From: Patulibacter minatonensis DSM 18081
Lineage (GTDB): Bacteria > Actinomycetota > Thermoleophilia > Solirubrobacterales > Solirubrobacteraceae
Length of the DNA: 64,000 nt
Reading direction: 5' to 3'
NCBI RefSeq assembly: GCF_000519325.1
Contig: NZ_KI912613.1
Span: 3,589,633-3,653,632, forward strand
The position numbers and the translations under genes are program-made. Shown one piece after another: positions 50,924-58,933 of the stretch. The notes beneath the pieces were generated by a model. That model did not search any database. It worked only from the letters and a program-made list of their open reading frames with translations, and was not told the DNA's origin. Numbering within the stretch: position 1 is the first letter of the stretch; every line of letters begins with the position of its first letter.

Positions 50924-51940
50924 TTACGCGCCGGCCCCGCTGCGCTCGCCCACCAGACGGCCGTCGCCGGCGTCGGCGAGGCCCCGCACCGCGACGCCGC
51001 GGGCGCCCAGCGCCAGCAGTCCCGGCCAGCCGTCGGCGACGACCACGGGCTCCCAGGACGGGGCGGTCCACCGGGCCGCGGCGATCGCGTCGTGCGCCGC
51101 CACACCGCGGTCCCAGGCGGCCTGGAGGTCGTCGTGCTCCCCGGCGCGCAGCGCGGCGGCCGCGGCGCGCAACCCGTCGGCGGCCGCCTCGAGCGCGTCG
51201 GCGGTGGGCGTGGCGTTGGCGTGGAGGATCTCGACCCAGAGCCCGGACGGGGCGCCCGCCACGCGCGTCATGTCCCTGAGCGCGCCGCCGGAGAGCACCG
51301 CGGCCAGCGGCCCACCGGCCGGCGGGCCGGCGGCGAGCTCGGCGAGCGTCCCCGCCACGACGTGCGGCGCGTGGCTCGTGGCGGCCAGCGCCCGGTCGTG
51401 GTCCTCGGGCGTGCACGCGACGAGGCGCGCGCCGAGGGCGTCGAGGACCGGCGCGGCGGTCAGCAGGGTGGCGGTCGTGTCGGCGACCCCGTCGGGATCG
51501 TCGGCGGGCGGGCAGACGGCCCAGGTGGCGCCGTCGAGCAGGTCGGCCCGGGCCGCCGCGAAGCCGCCGCGCTCGGCGCCTGCCAGCGGGTGCGCCGGCA
51601 GGAACCGCCCCGCGGCACCGGGCACCCGCGCGCGGACCTCGTCGACGACGGGCCCCTTCACCGACGCGGTGTCGACGACGACCAGGTCGGGGTTCGCGGA
51701 CAGCGCCGCGGCGGCGACCTTCGCGGTCGCGTGCGGCGGGACGCAGAGCAGCAGCACGTCGACCGCGCGCGCCGTGGCCTCGGGCGATCCGTCGGCCGGG
51801 ACGCCGAGGTCCTCGCACCACGTGCGCGGGTCGGGCCAGACGTCGCACCCGCGGACGTCGACCCCGGCCGCACGCAACGCGAGGAGCGCGGAGCCGCCGA
51901 TCAGCCCGAGCCCGCAGACCCCGACCCGCGGACCGCTCAT
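50924..51940 (-). CDS. tyrA: prephenate dehydrogenase
   Basis: 338 residues from the ATG at 51940. NAD-binding motif VGVCGLGLIGGSALLALRAA, HPLAGAERGGF with the family His, and SHAPHVVAGTLAEL. Converts prephenate to 4-hydroxyphenylpyruvate for tyrosine. The C-terminal part has no ACT domain. Its start overlaps the pheA stop as ATGA. Confidence 0.92.
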   Translation of the reverse strand: MSGPRVGVCGLGLIGGSALLALRAAGVDVRGCDVWPDPRTWCEDLGVPADGSPEATARAVDVLLLCVPPHATAKVAAAALSANPDLVVVDTASVKGPVVDEVRARVPGAAGRFLPAHPLAGAERGGFAAARADLLDGATWAVCPPADDPDGVADTTATLLTAAPVLDALGARLVACTPEDHDRALAATSHAPHVVAGTLAELAAGPPAGGPLAAVLSGGALRDMTRVAGAPSGLWVEILHANATPTADALEAAADGLRAAAAALRAGEHDDLQAAWDRGVAAHDAIAAARWTAPSWEPVVVADGWPGLLALGARGVAVRGLADAGDGRLVGERSGAGA

Positions 51941-52842
51941 CCGCGCGCCGTCCGCGCGAGCATGCGCTCCAGGCGCCGGTCCTGGTCGCCGTCGCCGGCG
52001 GAGCCCCGCTTCTCGGGCCGGGTCGGGTCCTCGGGGTAGGACCCGAGGAAGCGGACGTCGGCGGTGCGCTCGAGCAGCCCGACCGTCGCGTCGCGCACGC
52101 GGGCGTCGTGGAGGTGCCCCTCGACCTCGACGAAGAACACGTACTCGCCCAGCAGCTCCTTCGTCGGCCGCGACTTGATCGCCGTCATGTTCACGCCGCG
52201 GCCGGAGAACTCCTGCAGCAGGGACACGAGGCTGCCGGCGCGGTTCTGGTCGGGGAAGAGCACGAACGCGGAGCGGTCGCGGCCCGTCGCGGCGGGGCTC
52301 TCGTGGCCGAGGCGCAGGAACCGGGTCGAGGCGCGCTCGTCGTCCCGGATGCCGCGCTCGGTCGCCACGAGGCCGAACTGGGCACCCGCGTCGGGCCCGG
52401 CGAGCGCGGCCCAGCCGGGCCGGGCCTCCTCGGCGACCTCCCGGCAGGCGACGGCGTTGGAGCTCGCCGCGCGCGTCTGCAGCCCGTGCCGGCGGATGAA
52501 GGTCTGGCACTGCGCCAGCCCGACGGCGTGGGAGACCACGCCCGTGAGCGGCGCGTCGTCGCCGGGCAGGCGCCACAGGTCGAAGGCGACGGGGATCACG
52601 CGCTCGGCGACGATCACGACGTCCTCGTCGGTGGCGATCAGGAGGTCGAGGTTCGCGGCGACCGGGCCGTCGAGGCTGTTCTCGAAGGCGATCACCGCGC
52701 CGTCCGCCGATCCGCCCGTGACCGCGGCGATGACCTCGTCGGCGTGGTCGAGGGCGACGAGCCGCTCGCCGGCCCGGGCGAGGTCGATCGCCGCGCGGTG
52801 GGTGAAGGTGCCCTCGGGCCCGAGGAACGCCAGGTCGGCCAT
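51937..52842 (-). CDS. pheA: prephenate dehydratase
   Basis: 301 residues. N-terminal dehydratase with MADLAFLGPEGTFTHRAA, IAFENSLDGPV and TRFLRLGHES (Thr-Arg-Phe motif), then a C-terminal ACT domain with GSLVSLLQEFSGRGVNMTAI and EYVFFVEVEGH for phenylalanine feedback. A basic tail follows. Makes phenylpyruvate. Co-translated with tyrA. Confidence 0.94.
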   Translation of the reverse strand: MADLAFLGPEGTFTHRAAIDLARAGERLVALDHADEVIAAVTGGSADGAVIAFENSLDGPVAANLDLLIATDEDVVIVAERVIPVAFDLWRLPGDDAPLTGVVSHAVGLAQCQTFIRRHGLQTRAASSNAVACREVAEEARPGWAALAGPDAGAQFGLVATERGIRDDERASTRFLRLGHESPAATGRDRSAFVLFPDQNRAGSLVSLLQEFSGRGVNMTAIKSRPTKELLGEYVFFVEVEGHLHDARVRDATVGLLERTADVRFLGSYPEDPTRPEKRGSAGDGDQDRRLERMLARTARG

Positions 52843-52888
52843 CCGGCGAGCCTACCCGGCGCCCTCCTGGCTAGACTGCGACCTCCTC

Positions 52889-52959
52889 GCGGGCGAGGTG
52901 TTGTGGTTGCACAGGAGCCTTCCAAGCTCTTAGGGCGGGTTCGATTCCCGTCGCCCGCT
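52889..52959 (+). tRNA. tRNA-Gly (TCC anticodon)
   Basis: 71 nt. Acceptor GCGGGCG / CGCCCGC, discriminator T. Anticodon stem GGAGC / GCTCT-like with loop CTTCCAA gives TCC. T arm GCGGGTTCGATTCCCGT. No encoded CCA. It is divergent from the pheA start. Confidence 0.9.
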
Positions 52960-53003
52960 CCTTCCGGCCCGGCCGACCCACCGGCGGCCGGCGGCCCGAT
53001 GCG

Positions 53004-53036
53004 ACGAAGGCCCCGGTCGGTGACCGGGGCCTTCGT
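53004..53036 (+). terminator. terminator after tRNA-Gly
   Basis: ACGAAGGCCCCGGTC (53004-53018), 3-base loop GGT, and the complementary arm (53022-53036) form a perfect 15-bp stem followed by CGTT. Same foot as at 4727-4756. Confidence 0.85.
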
Positions 53037-53350
53037 CGTTCCTGCAGCTGCCGCCTGGGTATCCCGCGCCCGCCCTACTGCTGCGGACGCGGGGGTCTTG
53101 GCGGTTCCATCAGCTGGTGCGGCGGGTGGAAACGGTGCGGGCGGTGTTCGGCATTCGGTGGCTCCTCGGTGGCTCTTCGTCCTGCGGTGTCATCCATAGA
53201 ACCACCCGTTCCTTGGCACGAGGGTGGGGTGACCTCTGGAGTTCCTAAGGGTTCGGGAGCAGGCGGGTAAGCGGCGGCGAACCGGGGGCTCTCGGCGCCC
53301 GACCGGTCGGCCGACCGCCGAGCGCCCGCTGCGGTAGCCTTCCGCGTCCT
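53037..53350. other. intergenic region between tRNA genes, no gene supported
   Basis: About 310 bases. A 40-codon minus-strand frame from 53197 to 53075, Pro/His-rich, is the only candidate and is too weak to call. No repeat or hairpin other than the terminator is seen. Confidence 0.5.
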
Positions 53351-53424
53351 CGGGGAGTGGCGCAGTCTGGTAGCGCACCCGGCTGGGGGCCGGGCGGTCG
53401 CAGGTTCAAATCCTGTCTCCCCGA
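53351..53424 (+). tRNA. tRNA-Pro (GGG anticodon)
   Basis: 74 nt. Acceptor CGGGGAG / CTCCCCG, discriminator A. Anticodon stem CCCGG / CCGGG with loop CTGGGGG gives GGG. T arm GCAGGTTCAAATCCTGT. No encoded CCA. Confidence 0.94.
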
Positions 53425-53431
53425 CTGAGGA

Positions 53432-53461
53432 ACGAAGGACCCGCACCGGCGGGTCCTTCGT
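53432..53461 (+). terminator. terminator after tRNA-Pro
   Basis: ACGAAGGACCCGC, 4-base loop, GCGGGTCCTTCGT form a perfect 13-bp stem followed by CGTTCC. Third member of the shared-foot group. Confidence 0.85.
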
Positions 53462-53514
53462 CGTTCCGGGCCCGGTCCGGCGACGACCGTGGCCTCGCGC
53501 TCGCGGTCGCCGGG

Positions 53515-53871
53515 TCAGGCCGCGGAGTCCGTCGTGCGGAGCACCGAGATCCTGCCGGCGTCGATGACGAACGCCTCGACCCGCCGGAAGGGCCGTGGCG
53601 GTCCGCCGTCGGGCGACCGGAGGCGTCCGCCGCCGACGGTGAAGCCGCAGCCCGGCCCCGCGAACAGCCGGTCGACCGAGGAGCGGGCCCGCCCGGTCGG
53701 GAGCTCGGCGGTCAGGCGGGTGCGGAAGGCGTCGCACCCGTCCGCCACCGGGAAGCCGTTGCGCTCCCAGCGGAGGTCGTCGGTGACGCACGCGACGATG
53801 CCGGCCACGTCACCCGCGGCGCGGGCGGCGATGTAGGCCTCGATCAGCTGGTTCTCGGATGACGCGGGCAT
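53515..53871 (-). CDS. SnoaL-like/NTF2-fold protein
   Basis: 118 residues beginning MPASSENQLIEAYIAARAAG. The SnoaL/NTF2 helix and sheet pattern is visible (DVAGIVACVTDDLRWERNG, RVEAFVIDAGRISVLR). The family includes polyketide cyclases and many unassigned small-molecule-binding proteins. Confidence 0.78.
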   Translation of the reverse strand: MPASSENQLIEAYIAARAAGDVAGIVACVTDDLRWERNGFPVADGCDAFRTRLTAELPTGRARSSVDRLFAGPGCGFTVGGGRLRSPDGGPPRPFRRVEAFVIDAGRISVLRTTDSAA

Positions 53872-54081
53872 GGGGCTCCCGGTGCTCGTCGGGGCCGGGG
53901 ATCCGGCCGGTGCGACGATCGTGCCGTCCGGCGCTCTCGGTGACCAGAACCCGATGTCCCCGCGTCGCGATGACGAACGTCACCTCCGGGTCGGCGAACG
54001 GCGTCGGATGGACCACCATCGGTCCGGCGGATCCGCCATCCGGCCGATGACGGGCCTGCGGCCACGGCCTAGAGTCCGGCC

Positions 54082-54891
54082 ATGGACAGGATCGTCTCCC
54101 GACCGGCCACCGGACCGCGACGTCGTCGCCTACGTCGACGCCCCGTCGCGGTGCTCGGCCTCTCGCTGCTCGCGCTGATCGTGACGCCGTCCGGGGCGCT
54201 CGCCGCACGCGACGCCACGCCTAAGGAGCTCGCCGCGTTCGCCGCCGCCAACAACGTCGGCGACGGTCCGCAGTGCCTGACGGACGAGGACGGGACGTCG
54301 CCCGTCGCAGGGACCGACCTCGAGGGCCGCGTGTCCGAGCTGGACCCGACGTGGGGATTGTCGTACAGGTCGGGTGCGTGTTCGATGGCCGAGGGCCGGA
54401 CGCTCTACCGCATCGTCGGCGGCACGTGGACGGTCGTGACCACCGTCAGCGGATTCAACTACTGCCGGGCCGTCTCCCCGGCGCTCCCCGACCGCGTCGG
54501 CGAGGAGCTGGGCATGTGCGACCCGACGCCCGGTGGGACCGTGCTCGGCGCGCCGGGGCTCATGCCGAACGGGAAGGGATGGGGGGCCTCGCGCCCGCGG
54601 ATCATCTACAACGGGGGCGTCCCGAGCGGGCTGATCGTGAAGATCCGGTGGAAGCACTGGGGGTCGCGCACCGCGACCGGACGCGGGCGGACGTTCATCT
54701 ACAAGCCCCAGGGCGGCTACTACCGGGGGTCCGTCCGGGCGCAGCTCCGAGCCGGCCGGTTGGGCACCTGCACGACCGGCGGACGCAAGACGTACCGCCG
54801 GCTCGAGGTACGGGTGCCGTCCCGCCCGGGAGGGAAGCTCGGCCGGTGGTTCTCCTGGAGCGGCGCCCAGGACCTCTGCAGCATCGACTGA
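54082..54891 (+). CDS. secreted protein of unknown function
   Basis: 269 residues. Basic N-terminus (GPRRRRLRRRPVAVLGLSLL), hydrophobic signal and cleavage near GALAARDA. The mature chain has six Cys, suggesting disulfides, and beta-rich C-terminal sequence (KYRRLEVR-like: GRKTYRRLEVRVPSRPG). Nothing catalytic is recognisable. It is convergent with the HPP gene. Confidence 0.75.
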   Translation: MDRIVSRPATGPRRRRLRRRPVAVLGLSLLALIVTPSGALAARDATPKELAAFAAANNVGDGPQCLTDEDGTSPVAGTDLEGRVSELDPTWGLSYRSGACSMAEGRTLYRIVGGTWTVVTTVSGFNYCRAVSPALPDRVGEELGMCDPTPGGTVLGAPGLMPNGKGWGASRPRIIYNGGVPSGLIVKIRWKHWGSRTATGRGRTFIYKPQGGYYRGSVRAQLRAGRLGTCTTGGRKTYRRLEVRVPSRPGGKLGRWFSWSGAQDLCSID

Positions 54892-54907
54892 CGGGACGGT
54901 GGCCCGG

Positions 54908-55411
54908 TCAGCTGTTCGGCGCCGCCTCGAGCGCCGGCCGCCGCACCGGGTACCGCTGCCCGTGCAGCAGCGGCGACAGCACCATCGTGGTCGCCACGAG
55001 CGTCGCGGCGCCGAGCAGGACGACGGTCAGCGGGAACCAGAGGTCGCCCTGGTGCTGGATCGCCACGGCCGCGGTCGCGACGGCCGGGGCGTGCAGGACG
55101 TCGAGGCACATCATCGCCACCGCGGCGACCGAGGCGGCGAGGGCCACCGCGAGCGCGCCGCCCCCGAGACCGGCGAAGACCGCCACGCCGACGCACGCAC
55201 CGACGAGATGTCCGCCGACCACCCGCCGCGGCGCGACGCCGGGGAGGTGCGGAGCGCTGTGCTTCAGCGCGGCCGTCGAGAGGAACGGCGCGATCAGGAG
55301 CGGGGAGCCGAGCGTCCGCCCCAGCGCCGCGACGAGCGCCGCGCTGCAGAACACGCCGAGGCCCATCCGGGCGAGGGGCGGCAGGTGGGGAGGGACCGTC
55401 GGCAGGGGCAT
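54908..55411 (-). CDS. HPP-family membrane protein
   Basis: 167 residues. Four transmembrane helices, with the HPP-type core LDVLHAPAVATAAVAIQHQ where the family has HPP. Some HPP proteins are linked to nitrite transport; function here is open. Divergent from the LysR gene. Confidence 0.75.
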   Translation of the reverse strand: MPLPTVPPHLPPLARMGLGVFCSAALVAALGRTLGSPLLIAPFLSTAALKHSAPHLPGVAPRRVVGGHLVGACVGVAVFAGLGGGALAVALAASVAAVAMMCLDVLHAPAVATAAVAIQHQGDLWFPLTVVLLGAATLVATTMVLSPLLHGQRYPVRRPALEAAPNS

Positions 55412-55436
55412 CGCGGCGACGGAGCATGCCGACCAC

Positions 55437-55475
55437 GACCGTTCGGATCCAATATCAAGTGGTGACCGTTCGATC
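55437..55475. promoter_or_regulatory. direct repeat in the LysR/HPP divergent promoter
   Basis: GACCGTTCG at 55437 and 55464 (27-base period) flank an A/T-richer CCAATATCAAGT. Candidate LysR binding sites between the two divergent genes. Confidence 0.4.
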
Positions 55476-55492
55476 AGCTATCGTGATGACGC

Positions 55493-56458
55493 GTGAACGT
55501 CCGGCACCTGCGGTTCTTCGTCGCGCTCTCCACCGAGCGCCACTTCGGCCGCGCCGCCGCGGCCTGCCACGTGTCGCAGCCCGCGCTCTCGATGGCGATC
55601 CGCCGGCTCGAGGCCGAGCTCGGCGTGCGGCTCGTCGAGCGCGGCGGCGGCAGCACCGTCGGGCTGACGGAGGCGGGGGAGGCCCTCGTCGACCGCGCCC
55701 GCGCGACCGTCCGCGGCGTCGACGACATCGAGGCCGAGGCCTCGCGGCTGCGCGGACGACTGACGGCGACGCTGCGGCTCGGCACGGTGCCGACCGCCGT
55801 CGCGGCGGCGCCCGCGCTCGTCGCCCCGCTGCTCCGCGCCCACCCCGGCGTCCGCACCGAGATCCGGACGTCGTCGGGGCGCGACCTCCTGGGGCGGGTC
55901 GCGCGGCACGAGCTCGACGCCGCGCTGGTCTACGAGGACGACGGCCTCGCCGGCGTCCGGAGCACCGCGCTCTACCGGGAGCGCTTCGTGCTGGTCGGCG
56001 GCCGCGACGACGACCCGCCCGGACCGGTGTCCTGGGGGACGGTCGGCGGGCTGCCGCTGTGCCTGCTGACCCCCGAGATGCAGCAGCGGACGATCCTCGA
56101 CGACGTGTTCCGCCGCGCCGGCGCGACGGTCCGCCCCGTGGCGGAGGCCGACGCGCTCCCCGCCCTCCTCGGGTTCGTCCGCGAGGGCTGGGCGACGGTG
56201 CTCGGCCGGACCTGGTTGTCCGGGCAGCGGCTCCCTGCGGACGTGCGCGTCCGGTCGATCGTCGACCCGGTGATCGAGCCGACGATCACGCTCGTGACGG
56301 CCGCGGCGGGGCCGGCGACCCCGGTGGTGCGGGCGCTCCTGGACGCCGTCTCCGGCCTCGACGTCGAGGAGCTCCTGGGCGCCGCAGGCGTCCACGACGA
56401 GGGACGGACAGGCCCCGCGGCCGCGTCGGCCTCCCCGGGGAGCCCGTCACCGGCCTGA
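55493..56458 (+). CDS. LysR-family transcriptional regulator
   Basis: 321 residues from a GTG. N-terminal winged helix: VRHLRFFVALSTERHFGRAA, CHVSQPALSMAIRRLEAELG. The C-terminal half has the substrate-binding co-inducer domain (LRLGTVPTAVAAAPALVAPL). It probably regulates itself and the divergent HPP gene; ligand unknown. Confidence 0.88.
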   Translation: MNVRHLRFFVALSTERHFGRAAAACHVSQPALSMAIRRLEAELGVRLVERGGGSTVGLTEAGEALVDRARATVRGVDDIEAEASRLRGRLTATLRLGTVPTAVAAAPALVAPLLRAHPGVRTEIRTSSGRDLLGRVARHELDAALVYEDDGLAGVRSTALYRERFVLVGGRDDDPPGPVSWGTVGGLPLCLLTPEMQQRTILDDVFRRAGATVRPVAEADALPALLGFVREGWATVLGRTWLSGQRLPADVRVRSIVDPVIEPTITLVTAAAGPATPVVRALLDAVSGLDVEELLGAAGVHDEGRTGPAAASASPGSPSPA

Positions 56459-56528
56459 ACCACCCGGGATCGGATCCTCGCCGACGGATCGGGCGGGGCG
56501 TCGCGCATCCGATCTAGGCTCTGAGGCC

Positions 56529-58922
56529 GTGCCTCCCGCCTTCAGCGACGCGTGGGTCCGCCGCGCGGCACCCGAGGGCGCGGACCTCGCGGGACGCGGC
56601 TCGCGCGTCGCCCGGCTCATGCTCTCGGTGATCCGGCCGATGACGGTCGCGATCGCGCTGCTCCTCGGCCTGCTGTCGCCCGACGTCCAGACGCTGCCGC
56701 TGGTGCTGCTCGCGGCGGTGGGGTTCGCGGAGACGGCGTGGACCGCCCGGTGGCTCCTGCGCGCCACCGTCGGGGACGACGACCCACGGGCGCTCGGCCC
56801 GCTGATCCTCGACGCCGCGCTCCTGATGGTGGCGATCGGCCTGAGCGGCGGCGCGGACTCGTACGTCGTCTTCATCGTGATGGTGCTGCCGATCGCGGCG
56901 GCCGTCGTTGCGGGCCCCCGGGCGATCGTCGTCCTCGGCGTCGTCGGCATCGGGGGTTTCGGCCTCGTCGTCGGGTGGGGCGCGGAGCTCGCCGTGTTCG
57001 CCGTCGAGGGGGTCTGGGCCGTGATCGTGGCGATCGCCGTCGGGCGCCAGCGCGGGATCCTGCTCCGGCGCCTCGCGCAGATCGACGACTCGGTCGCGGC
57101 GCTGCGGGCCCCGGGACGGCAGGTGCGGGACGGGATCGGACCGGAGCTCCGGACGACCGTCGTCGCCCCGATCGCCCGGGTCCGGCAGGCGCTGCGGGAT
57201 CCCGCGTCGCCGACCTCCGCGGTGCTGCACGAGCTGGCGGACCGGGTCGGCGCCGCGTCGGTCCGCGTCCGCTCGGTGGTCTCGGAGCTCCACGCCCCGT
57301 CGGGCCGGCCCCGCGGCCTCGACGGGCCGCTCGTCGACCTGGTCGCCCGGCGCGCGCCGACGGCGCGGACCCACCTGGCGGTCGGCACGGCGCGGGACCG
57401 CCGGTTCGACGCGCTGCTCGTGTCGATCGTCCGCGACGCGCTCACCGTGGTCGCGACGCCGGACAGCACCACGGTCGCGATCGACGTCGTCCCCGACGGA
57501 CGGGGCGCCGTGATCCGCGTCGTCGCGACGCCACCCCCGGTCCGCGATCCCGAGGACACCGATGAGCGCCACCGGGTCCTGGCCCTGCGGGTGGCCGGTG
57601 CCGGCGCTCGGCTCGAGGTGGAGGACCCGGCCCGCGGCGTCGTCGTCGTGAAGGTCCGCGACCTCCGGGCCCCCGACGGGGAGGACCCCCGCACCGCGCT
57701 CGCGGGCGTCCGGGGCGTCCGGCGCGTCATCGCGGTCTGCCGCATGGTGGGCGCGCTCGCCGGGTTCGCGGTGGCGCTGATCGCCGGCGGCAACGATCCG
57801 GGCTGGGGGCTCGCGGGCCTCGCGGTGATCGTCGTCGGCGCCGCGACGACGGCCGTGCTGGTCACGCGTCCGATCCGCGCGCCGGTGCTGCTCCTGCTCG
57901 TCGCGATCGACACGATCCCGATCGTGTGGCTGTGGTCGGTGGTGGGGCCGGACACCCAGCGCTTCCTGCTGCCGATCGGCATGATGCTGCCGGTCGCGTG
58001 GGCGTTCGTCGCCGGACCGGGCCTGCTCCTCGCGATCGACGTCGGCATCGTCGGAGGGCTCGCGGCGTACCACGACCTCGGGCCGGCGGGCACCCCGGCG
58101 GCCCTCGCCGGCGTCTGGGCCGCCTCCGTCGGCATGGTGCTCGCGACGGCCGGGAAGATCCTCGCGTCCCAGCTGCGGGACGCCGCGCTCCGGCGCAACC
58201 GGTCGGTGCAGCGGATGCTGGAGGGGGAGGAGGGCGAGCGGCGGCGACTGGCCGCCGACCTCCACGACGACGCGCTGCAGCTCCTCCTGGCCGCCCGGCA
58301 GGACCTGATCGAGGCCGCGGACGGCGATCCGGACGGCGCGGGCCTCGCGCTCCAGGCGCTCGACGAGGCCGACGCGGCGCTGCAGTACGTGCTCGACGAG
58401 CTCGACCTCGACGACCGCGCGCCGCTGGTCGAGGGCGGGCTGCGGGCGGCGCTCGGGCAGATCGCCACCGACGTCGAGGCCCGAAGGCGCGGCCCGCGGA
58501 TCGTGCTGCACGTCGACCCCGCGGCCGAGGGGCACCGCGACGGCCTGATCGTCCGGGTCGCGCGCGAGCTGCTGACGAACGTCGTCCGGCACGCCACCGC
58601 GACCGCCGCGCACGTCAGCGTCGTCTCGACCCCGGACGGTCTGCGCCTCGAGATCGCCGACGACGGCGTGGGCTTCGACCGCCGGCTCGTCGAGGACGCG
58701 GCCGAACGCGGGCACGTCGGGCTGGCGACCATCGACGAGCGCGTCCAGGAGGCCGGCGGCACGACGTCCCTGCTCGACACCGACCGCGGCGGCGCGCTGG
58801 TCCGGATCGACGTGCCGGTGCCGCGGGCCGGCGTGGTCCACGCCGCGACGGCGAACGGCGCCGCCGGGGTCGCCGTCCCGGGCACGGCCCCTCCGCAGGA
58901 CCCGGCGGGCGGCAGGGCCTGA
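56529..58922 (+). CDS. tandem histidine kinase, degenerate plus intact unit
   Basis: 797 residues from a GTG. First half: five or six membrane helices (about 35-175), a DHp-like segment without a His, and an ATPase-like stretch (IVRDALTVVATPDSTTVAID) lacking the N-box Asn and G boxes. Second half: another six membrane helices (about 400-545), then a HisKA_3-type core with phospho-acceptor His579 in LAADLHDDALQLLLAA, the N box VARELLTNVVRHAT and G boxes DDGVGFD and GHVGLATIDERV. It should phosphorylate a NarL-type regulator, none of which is adjacent. The inactive half may sense or dimerise. Confidence 0.85.
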   Translation: MPPAFSDAWVRRAAPEGADLAGRGSRVARLMLSVIRPMTVAIALLLGLLSPDVQTLPLVLLAAVGFAETAWTARWLLRATVGDDDPRALGPLILDAALLMVAIGLSGGADSYVVFIVMVLPIAAAVVAGPRAIVVLGVVGIGGFGLVVGWGAELAVFAVEGVWAVIVAIAVGRQRGILLRRLAQIDDSVAALRAPGRQVRDGIGPELRTTVVAPIARVRQALRDPASPTSAVLHELADRVGAASVRVRSVVSELHAPSGRPRGLDGPLVDLVARRAPTARTHLAVGTARDRRFDALLVSIVRDALTVVATPDSTTVAIDVVPDGRGAVIRVVATPPPVRDPEDTDERHRVLALRVAGAGARLEVEDPARGVVVVKVRDLRAPDGEDPRTALAGVRGVRRVIAVCRMVGALAGFAVALIAGGNDPGWGLAGLAVIVVGAATTAVLVTRPIRAPVLLLLVAIDTIPIVWLWSVVGPDTQRFLLPIGMMLPVAWAFVAGPGLLLAIDVGIVGGLAAYHDLGPAGTPAALAGVWAASVGMVLATAGKILASQLRDAALRRNRSVQRMLEGEEGERRRLAADLHDDALQLLLAARQDLIEAADGDPDGAGLALQALDEADAALQYVLDELDLDDRAPLVEGGLRAALGQIATDVEARRRGPRIVLHVDPAAEGHRDGLIVRVARELLTNVVRHATATAAHVSVVSTPDGLRLEIADDGVGFDRRLVEDAAERGHVGLATIDERVQEAGGTTSLLDTDRGGALVRIDVPVPRAGVVHAATANGAAGVAVPGTAPPQDPAGGRA

Positions 58923-58933
58923 CCGTCGCCCGG

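Noticed and set aside
47691..52178. 1495-codon plus-strand frame across several genes
   Set aside because: Shadow of lipoprotein, exporter and tyrA genes; no domain.
53075..53197. 40-codon Pro/His-rich minus-strand frame between tRNA genes
   Set aside because: Short, composition-driven, weak ribosome site; possible but not supported.
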